From: JAWKWH01 sp963669415
GTDB taxonomy: Bacteria; Pseudomonadota; Alphaproteobacteria; Rhizobiales; Rhizobiaceae
NCBI GenBank assembly: GCA_963669415.2
Contig: CAXXPS010000001.1
Coordinates: forward strand, 62,001-126,000
Direction of reading: 5' to 3'
Length of the DNA: 64,000 nucleotides
Part shown: piece after piece, positions 58,571-64,000 of the stretch
How positions within the stretch are numbered: position 1 is the first letter of the stretch
Layout of the letters: each line of letters begins with the position of its first letter
Notes under the pieces: generated by a model
Seen by the model: the letters and a program-made list of their open reading frames with translations, nothing else
What the model was told of the DNA's origin: nothing
Databases searched by the model: none
Program-made: the position numbers and the translations under genes

Positions 58571-59324
58571 CGGAATCTCCGCTGCCCAGATAGGCTTCCT
58601 TCACACCCTGATCTTCTCTAATGAAATCAGGATCCCCGGTGGCGATGACCCGCCCATAGACCAGAACCGATATGCGATCTGCCAACGCGAATACCGCATC
58701 CATGTCGTGTTCTACCAAGAGCATGGAAATGCTTCCCTTCAGGGATCGCAACAGTTCAATAATACCGGCAGTTTCCTCGGCTCCCATTCCGGCCATTGGC
58801 TCATCAAGGACAAGCAGTCTTGGATGACGAGCCAAAGCCATGGCCAATTCCAGTCGCCGCTGCTGACCATGCGAAAGGGCATGAGCGACTATATCGGCCT
58901 GTTCGGCCAATCCGACCTGGTCGAGACAAGCGCGCGCAGGATCGGACAGATTGATGTCTCCAGCTGCTGGCGCAAAAAAATGGAAACTGTGTCCTGCACC
59001 GAGTTGCACCGCCATTGCAACATTTTCCAGTGCGGTAAATTCCGGAAATATCGAAGTGATTTGAAAGGAGCGAACCAGACCCAGATCCGGGCGCAAGTAC
59101 TGCGGCACATGTGTTATGTCGCGCGATTCGAAATGAATGCTGCCCCGGTCGGGTGCAAGTTGACCGCAAATCTGCGCGATCATTGTCGTTTTGCCGGCAC
59201 CGTTCGGGCCGATGACAGCATGCAGCTCTCCTCTTTCGATATCCAGGTCAATACGGTCGGATGCCTTTAACGCACCAAATGTCTTTGTGAGACCCTGAAT
59301 GGAGAGAATTGCGTCACCGGTCAT
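58563..59324 (-). CDS. LivG-like branched-chain-type ABC transporter ATPase
   Basis: A 253-residue ATPase of the LivG family: Walker A GPNGAGKTT, Walker B LLVLDEPMAGMG. The signature position reads LSHGQQRRLE, as in many LivG proteins. The long insertion after Walker A and the C-terminal VKEAYLG ending are typical. It overlaps the LivM-like gene by 11 bp. Confidence 0.93.
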   Translation of the reverse strand: MTGDAILSIQGLTKTFGALKASDRIDLDIERGELHAVIGPNGAGKTTMIAQICGQLAPDRGSIHFESRDITHVPQYLRPDLGLVRSFQITSIFPEFTALENVAMAVQLGAGHSFHFFAPAAGDINLSDPARACLDQVGLAEQADIVAHALSHGQQRRLELAMALARHPRLLVLDEPMAGMGAEETAGIIELLRSLKGSISMLLVEHDMDAVFALADRISVLVYGRVIATGDPDFIREDQGVKEAYLGSGDSDA

Positions 59325-60318
59325 CGCTTTGTCCTCGCACGATCAGCGAATGAATGCCGCCACGGGCAAACAAAACAATGACGATCAAAATCGGTCCGAA
59401 CACAATTCGCCAGTGTTCCTTCCAGTCAACCAAACCCACTGTTTCAAATGCGACCGGCAAAAACTCTTCCAACAGCAGAAAAGCGGCTGAACCGATGATC
59501 GGACCCGTCAACGTGCCGATGCCGCCAAGGATCACCATGATCATAAGGTCGCCTGACTTGGTCCAATGCACATAATCCGGGCTGACAAACTCTGTTAAAT
59601 TGGCGTTGAGCGCACCGGCCAGTCCGGCAACGCTGCCGGCGATCACGAAGGCGGCCAGTTTATATTGCGTTGTATTGCAGCCCAGCGCCCGCATGCGGTC
59701 TTCATTTTGCTTGCACGCCCGCAATACCCGTCCAAATCGCGATTGGATCAGACTCGACATCAACAATGAAAAGCCAATCAGGAAGACCAGGCAGACATAG
59801 TAAAACGTCGTGTCGTTTCCGAGATCGAGTCCGGGCAACGTGTTGCGGCCGTTATACATGATGACACCATCATCACCGCCATATTGCTCGAGTGAAACGA
59901 AGAGAAAGAACAGCATCTGTGCAAACGCCAGGGTGATCATGATGAAATATGCGCCGCTCGTCCGCAGGCATAGCGCACCGAGCACCAGCGCAAACAGACC
60001 CGAAAGGATGATCGCCAGCGGCCAGGCAAGCAACGCAGCGTCGGTTCCTGCAAATCCGAAGATTGTGCTTCCGTCAAACACATGAAACGAGGCGATGCCG
60101 ACCACGTAAGCGCCAACTCCGAAATAGGCGGCATGTCCGAAACTGATCATGCCGCCGTAACCAAGGATCAGATTGAGGCTCATCGCGGCTAGTGCGTAGA
60201 TGACAATTCGAGTTGCGCTACCGATCAGATATTCCTCGCCGGCTGCACTCAGCAAATATGGCAGTGCGATAGCCAAAACCGTGAAAGTCACCGCAATGAG
60301 AGCCCGCCCCGAATTCAT
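59314..60318 (-). CDS. LivM-like ABC transporter permease
   Basis: A 334-residue permease with about ten hydrophobic segments. Family patterns are SLNLILGYGGMISFGHAAYFGVGAY near residue 47 and VLGGIGTLTGPIIGSAAF near residue 265. It forms the membrane channel with the LivH-like protein, 2 bp upstream in the operon. Confidence 0.93.
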   Translation of the reverse strand: MNSGRALIAVTFTVLAIALPYLLSAAGEEYLIGSATRIVIYALAAMSLNLILGYGGMISFGHAAYFGVGAYVVGIASFHVFDGSTIFGFAGTDAALLAWPLAIILSGLFALVLGALCLRTSGAYFIMITLAFAQMLFFLFVSLEQYGGDDGVIMYNGRNTLPGLDLGNDTTFYYVCLVFLIGFSLLMSSLIQSRFGRVLRACKQNEDRMRALGCNTTQYKLAAFVIAGSVAGLAGALNANLTEFVSPDYVHWTKSGDLMIMVILGGIGTLTGPIIGSAAFLLLEEFLPVAFETVGLVDWKEHWRIVFGPILIVIVLFARGGIHSLIVRGQSDDR

Positions 60319-60320
60319 CG

Positions 60321-61244
60321 TCAGTGCCTTGCCGATACCACGGGGAAAAGTCCGTTCGGTTTCAAAACGAGTATGATCGCCATCAGAATGTAAATTGACA
60401 TTGATGACAGCCCGGCGCCGATCCCGTCTGCGGAAGCTGGATCCATGAAAGTTTTCAGAATATCTGGAATGAACGCCCGCCCTAATGTGTCTACGACGCC
60501 CACCAGGACGGCGCCGACCAGTGCGCCGCGAACCGAGCCGATGCCGCCGATTACCACAACGACAAATGCAAGTATCAACTGTTGTTCACCCATACCCACT
60601 TCCACCGATATAAGTGGGCCGGCCATGGCTCCGGCCAATCCGGCGAGAACTGCGCCGAACCCGAAAAGCAGCAGAAACAGCTGCGAGATGTTGACCCCAA
60701 GGACGCCAACCATGTCGCGATTTGTCGATCCGGCGCGAATGAGCATCCCCACCCGCGTGCGGGCAATGATCAAATAAAGACCAATGGCGACCGCTGCACC
60801 GACTGCGATGATGAACAGGCGGTAGACCGGATAGATGATGCCCGGAATAATCTCGATGGAGCCATTGAGGTAATCCGGTGCTGAATAGAACAAAGGTGTG
60901 CGGCCCCAGATCATGGCAACCAACTCATTGGCAAACAATATGATGCCGAACGTCGCCAGAACCTGATCGAGGTGATCTCGATGATAGAGGTGCTGGATAA
61001 CCAGATACTCCATCAGCATTCCGACCAAACCTGCTGCCACAATGCCGCCAGCCAATCCGATGAAAAATGAGCCTGTCGCTTCTGTTACCGTTGCGGCCAG
61101 GAATGCGCCAACCATGAACAGGGATCCGTGCGCCAGATTTATGACGCCCATAATTCCGAATATGAGCGTCAGGCCAGCCGAGACCAGGAACAGGAAAACG
61201 CCGAGCTGTAACCCGTTTAACAGTTGCTCAAAGAAGAGGGTCAT
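60321..61244 (-). CDS. LivH-like ABC transporter permease
   Basis: A 307-residue permease of the LivH type with the N-terminal GLQLGVFLFLVSAGLTLIFG and internal FGIMGVINLAHGSLFMVGAF patterns. I chose ATG 61244; an in-frame TTG 15 bp upstream is possible. It follows the binding-protein gene after a hairpin. Confidence 0.92.
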   Translation of the reverse strand: MTLFFEQLLNGLQLGVFLFLVSAGLTLIFGIMGVINLAHGSLFMVGAFLAATVTEATGSFFIGLAGGIVAAGLVGMLMEYLVIQHLYHRDHLDQVLATFGIILFANELVAMIWGRTPLFYSAPDYLNGSIEIIPGIIYPVYRLFIIAVGAAVAIGLYLIIARTRVGMLIRAGSTNRDMVGVLGVNISQLFLLLFGFGAVLAGLAGAMAGPLISVEVGMGEQQLILAFVVVVIGGIGSVRGALVGAVLVGVVDTLGRAFIPDILKTFMDPASADGIGAGLSSMSIYILMAIILVLKPNGLFPVVSARH

Positions 61245-61264
61245 CTGTCCGCCGTTCAAGAAAC

Positions 61265-61293
61265 GGGCGGGATCGCACCCGGCAATCCCGCCC
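61265..61293 (-). terminator. hairpin between binding-protein and LivH-like genes
   Basis: A perfect 9-bp stem GGGCGGGAT / ATCCCGCCC (61265-61273 and 61285-61293) with an 11-base loop, followed on the minus strand by GTTTCTT. It is a likely attenuator that favours the binding protein. Confidence 0.7.
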
Positions 61294-61312
61294 TTCTCTC
61301 AAGTTTTCATGC

Positions 61313-62494
61313 CTATTTTAACGAGCAATCGGATGCGTAGGCGTCTGCAAGACCCTCAGCAACTACCTCGATCGTCTTGTTGTAATAGGTACCGTCGTCT
61401 GCTTTCTCGACAACACGTCCCACCCAGTCGTTGATCGGATGATTGTTGGTGTTGAATTTGAAATTTCCGCGCACTGAGTCGAAGTTGGCCGCCTTCATTG
61501 CTGCACGAAAACCGTCGGGATCGTCCTTGACCTTGCCCCCGGTTGCTTTCAAAGCGCTGGCAATCAATTTTGCGGTGTCATAGCCTTGGCCTGCATAGAC
61601 TGTCGGATTACGATCGTAGGCTTCGCGGAAACCCGTCAGGAATGCCTTGTTGGCTTCATTGTCTAGATCGTGGTTCCAGTGTGACGACGACTTAACGCCG
61701 AGCGCAATCTCGCCGACTGCCTTGACAATTCCGGCGTCCATCGATGCCGATGAAACAACGATCGGGATCTCATCCTTGAGTCCCGCCTGTGCATATTGTT
61801 TCAGAAAATTGATGCCCATGCCGCCTGGCAGGAAATGAAATACCATCTCCGGTTTGGCGTCGCGAACCTTGGCGATCTCGGCGGCGTAGTCAGTTTGGCC
61901 AAGCTTGGTATAGGTTTCGCCGACAATCTCGCCTTTGAAATAGCGTTTGAACCCGGCCAGCGAATCCTTGCCTGCCTGATAGTTGGGCGCGAGAATGTAG
62001 GCATTATTGTAGCCGAGTTTCGTGGCGTAAATCCCGGCACTCTCGTGCAAGCTGTCGTTCTGCCAAGCTACCGCAAAGTAGTTTTCATGACATTGTTTGC
62101 CGGCAAAGGTCGATGGCGCAGAGTTTGGAGAGACGTAAAATGCGCCCGCCTTCAGGGCCAATGGAGCAACCACCGGTGAGATATTGGAGAAGATAACGCC
62201 GGTAATGATTTCAGCGCCTTCCTTGTCGAGAAATTTGTCGGCAATCTGCTTGCCATTGCCCGGCTTGCGGCCGTCATCCTCGACCATGACCTCGACATCA
62301 ATTCCGCCGAGCTTGCCGCCTTCTTCCTTGACCGCAAGCAGGAAGCCGTCACGTACATCCTGACCGAGATAGCCAGCGCCAGTTGAAAGGGTGGTGATCA
62401 TACCGATCTTCACCGGTTCTGCATTGGCCAATCCGGCACCACCAAGCAAAGATGCTGCAGCCAGCGAAGCCAAGTATTTTACTGAACGTTTCAT
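61313..62494 (-). CDS. ABC transporter substrate-binding protein, branched-chain (Peripla_BP_6) type
   Basis: A 393-residue periplasmic protein with a signal peptide (basic MKRSVKYL, hydrophobic core, cleavage near ANAEP). The N-terminal domain begins VKIGMITTLSTGAGYLGQD, the usual start of the family. Members near aromatic pathways bind aromatic acids rather than leucine. A ribosome binding site GGGAGGA lies 5 bp ahead of the ATG. It is the first gene of the operon running to 56977. Confidence 0.93.
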   Translation of the reverse strand: MKRSVKYLASLAAASLLGGAGLANAEPVKIGMITTLSTGAGYLGQDVRDGFLLAVKEEGGKLGGIDVEVMVEDDGRKPGNGKQIADKFLDKEGAEIITGVIFSNISPVVAPLALKAGAFYVSPNSAPSTFAGKQCHENYFAVAWQNDSLHESAGIYATKLGYNNAYILAPNYQAGKDSLAGFKRYFKGEIVGETYTKLGQTDYAAEIAKVRDAKPEMVFHFLPGGMGINFLKQYAQAGLKDEIPIVVSSASMDAGIVKAVGEIALGVKSSSHWNHDLDNEANKAFLTGFREAYDRNPTVYAGQGYDTAKLIASALKATGGKVKDDPDGFRAAMKAANFDSVRGNFKFNTNNHPINDWVGRVVEKADDGTYYNKTIEVVAEGLADAYASDCSLK

Positions 62495-62618
62495 TCGTTC
62501 CTCCCAGTTATTTTAAACTTAAAGCTTTTTTCGAGAATACATTAGCGGCAACGAGAGTCAACAAGACCGAAAGTGCACCCGGTTCCGGTTGGTCCAGCTG
62601 ATCTCATTTGTTTTGCTG

Positions 62619-63839
62619 TCAAATCATCGTCCATTTTACCGGCAGATGTACAGGGCCTCGAAACGAAATGTTTGGCGGGAACGCCAATTGGACATCTGCC
62701 TGGAGTTCCAGCGTTTTGAACCTGTCCAACATGCTGACCAGCATGGTCTCCATCTCGATTTTCGCGAGCGGACGTCCGAGGCATAGGTGAATGCCAATGC
62801 CGAATGACAGATGATCGCGCGCGCGTTCGCGCCGTGGATCGAACAGATCGGGTTCTGGAAATTTGTTCGGATCGCGATTTGCAGCGGCGAGCGAAATCAT
62901 GATTTTTGCGCCCTTTGGCAGCATGACCCCACCCAACTCCGTTTCGCATGTCGTAATGCGGCGCCAGGCGACCACCGACGAGTCGTGACGCAGGCTTTCC
63001 TCAATGACACCCTCGATCAGGTCATGTTCATTGCGCAGTCTCTCCCACAGACCGTTCTGAAGTATTTGCCGCACACAGTTGGACATCTGGTTTGTTGTCG
63101 TTTCGTGACCGGCGAAGCTCAGACCAAACAAGATACTCGCCAACTCGCGATCGCTCAGTGGCTCGCCATCTTCATCGTCACCCATAAGATCGGTCGTCAT
63201 GTCATCCGCCGGGTGGTTTCGGCGGTGAGCAACATAGTCGACGCAGTATTCCCAGAACGCCACCATTGTTTCGGCAGCCCTGATTTGATGCTCTTTGGTC
63301 GGCCGGCCCCAGTTGACGATCAGCTTGTCGTTACACCACTCCTTGATCTGGTCGGCGTCATCTTCGGGAAATCCCACCATCGAAAAAATAGTCAGGGCAG
63401 GAAGCGGGTAACAAAGTATTTTGGCTATATCGGCCTCGCCAACTGCCTTGATCCGGTCAAGGATTTCGTCGCAGCGCTGCTTGATGATGGGCGTCAAAAC
63501 CCGCATGCGCCTTGCCGAAAAGGCACGCGCGAGTTTTCGGCGTATCCGGGTGTGATCTGGTTGATCCAGGTTCGACATGACCGGTTGGATATTGAACCGG
63601 CCTTTCAAGATTTCGATAGCTTCGTCACACAGGGGCAATAGCGGTGCCTGAACGATTGCAGCTGAGTAGACATCGTGATTTCGAAATACGGTTTGCACAT
63701 CGTCCCAACGGGTGACGATCCACATGTCCAGATCTTCGCGATAGGAAACAGGCGCCGCTTCACGTTGACCAGCAAGATGGGGATAGGGATCGGCTAGAAA
63801 AACCGGTGATAGCGGATCAATATGAGCAGACACATTCAT
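62619..63839 (-). CDS. cytochrome P450
   Basis: A 406-residue soluble bacterial P450. It has the I-helix oxygen-binding motif AGHETT (243-248), the ExxR motif ESLR (281-284) and the heme loop FGIGIHLCLG with the iron ligand Cys353. It would hydroxylate or demethylate an organic substrate with electrons from a ferredoxin system; no redox partner is visible in the window. I chose ATG 63839 (CGGAG upstream); a TTG 24 bp earlier is possible. It lies 124 bp upstream of the Liv-type operon on the same strand, so an aromatic substrate is a fair guess. Confidence 0.94.
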   Translation of the reverse strand: MNVSAHIDPLSPVFLADPYPHLAGQREAAPVSYREDLDMWIVTRWDDVQTVFRNHDVYSAAIVQAPLLPLCDEAIEILKGRFNIQPVMSNLDQPDHTRIRRKLARAFSARRMRVLTPIIKQRCDEILDRIKAVGEADIAKILCYPLPALTIFSMVGFPEDDADQIKEWCNDKLIVNWGRPTKEHQIRAAETMVAFWEYCVDYVAHRRNHPADDMTTDLMGDDEDGEPLSDRELASILFGLSFAGHETTTNQMSNCVRQILQNGLWERLRNEHDLIEGVIEESLRHDSSVVAWRRITTCETELGGVMLPKGAKIMISLAAANRDPNKFPEPDLFDPRRERARDHLSFGIGIHLCLGRPLAKIEMETMLVSMLDRFKTLELQADVQLAFPPNISFRGPVHLPVKWTMI

Positions 63840-63887
63840 CTTCGAACTCCGGTCATGTTCCAAGCAATCCGCATCCGGCTTGGCCGA

Positions 63888-64000
63888 TTAATCCAGAACC
63901 ACCCAACCTTCCGGAGGCTTGCCCTTTCCTGGGTGCACGGCACCACAATTGGGGCAGGTTCGAGCTTCCTCGTCATTGTGAAAAGCGTCATAGATTTTGG
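63888..64000 (-). CDS. C-terminal end of a small CxxC protein (partial)
   Basis: The last 36 codons of a gene that starts beyond the right edge, read from the base sequence. The fragment contains CPNCGAVHPGKGKPPEGWVV and ends in LD. One CxxC pair is visible, as in zinc ribbons or rubredoxin-like proteins, but the second pair is not seen, so I cannot name the family. Its stop is 48 bp before the P450 start on the same strand, so the two could be cotranscribed. Confidence 0.6.
   Translation of the reverse strand, partial: KIYDAFHNDEEARTCPNCGAVHPGKGKPPEGWVVLD

Overview
The window comes from an alphaproteobacterium, most likely of the order Hyphomicrobiales (Rhizobiales). The evidence is a 16S rRNA of alphaproteobacterial type in a 16S-tRNA-Ile-tRNA-Ala-23S-5S-tRNA-fMet operon, a helix-9 hairpin insertion in the 23S gene that is typical of this group, dense operons with 4-bp gene overlaps, and many ABC and TRAP transporters. 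No CRISPR array, prophage or plasmid gene was seen.

Positions 1-2899 (plus strand) hold the end of a hydantoin-type operon: the tail of a hydantoinase/oxoprolinase A subunit, its B subunit, and an N-carbamoyl-D-amino-acid hydrolase-like nitrilase. Positions 3342-13169 (all minus) form one operon starting with a GntR/HutC regulator: a BMP-type nucleoside ABC importer (binding protein, ATPase, two permeases), a cysteine hydrolase, a PfkB kinase, a uridine-phosphorylase-like enzyme, a SIS-domain isomerase and an aldehyde dehydrogenase. The gene set suggests import and phosphorolysis of nucleosides followed by a non-standard route for the pentose phosphate. Positions 13297-23899 (minus) hold a second hydantoin-related operon: a dipeptide-type ABC importer, a HyuA-like protein, two tandem DUF917 (S-methyl thiohydantoin desulfurase-like) genes, one of them frameshifted, and a large LuxR-type regulator upstream.

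Positions 24094-33267 carry housekeeping and unlinked genes: clpB with a likely heat-shock promoter, a secreted protein of unknown function, an MmcQ/YjbR protein, a Baeyer-Villiger-type flavin monooxygenase, an MFS exporter and a periplasmic M23 peptidase. The rRNA operon fills 33486-39333. A MalY/PatB-type C-S lyase follows at 39969.

Positions 41567-56988 hold an aerobic benzoyl-CoA (box) island: a divergent AraC regulator, a feruloyl-CoA-synthetase-like ligase, a TRAP transporter, benzoate-CoA ligase, an alpha/beta hydrolase, a DUF309 protein, boxC, boxB, boxA, a hotdog thioesterase and boxR. A 307-bp MITE-like element with terminal inverted repeats sits between the TRAP binding-protein and small-membrane-subunit genes, and a short degenerate relative lies next to the AraC gene. 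Convergent to boxR, positions 56977-62494 (minus) encode a Liv-type ABC importer and a formamidase-like hydrolase. A cytochrome P450 and the tail of a small CxxC protein lie upstream of it at the right edge. Uptake (TRAP and Liv), CoA activation, ring epoxidation (BoxAB) and ring opening (BoxC) are all present; the 3,4-dehydroadipyl-CoA semialdehyde dehydrogenase (boxD) and the later beta-oxidation enzymes were not seen.
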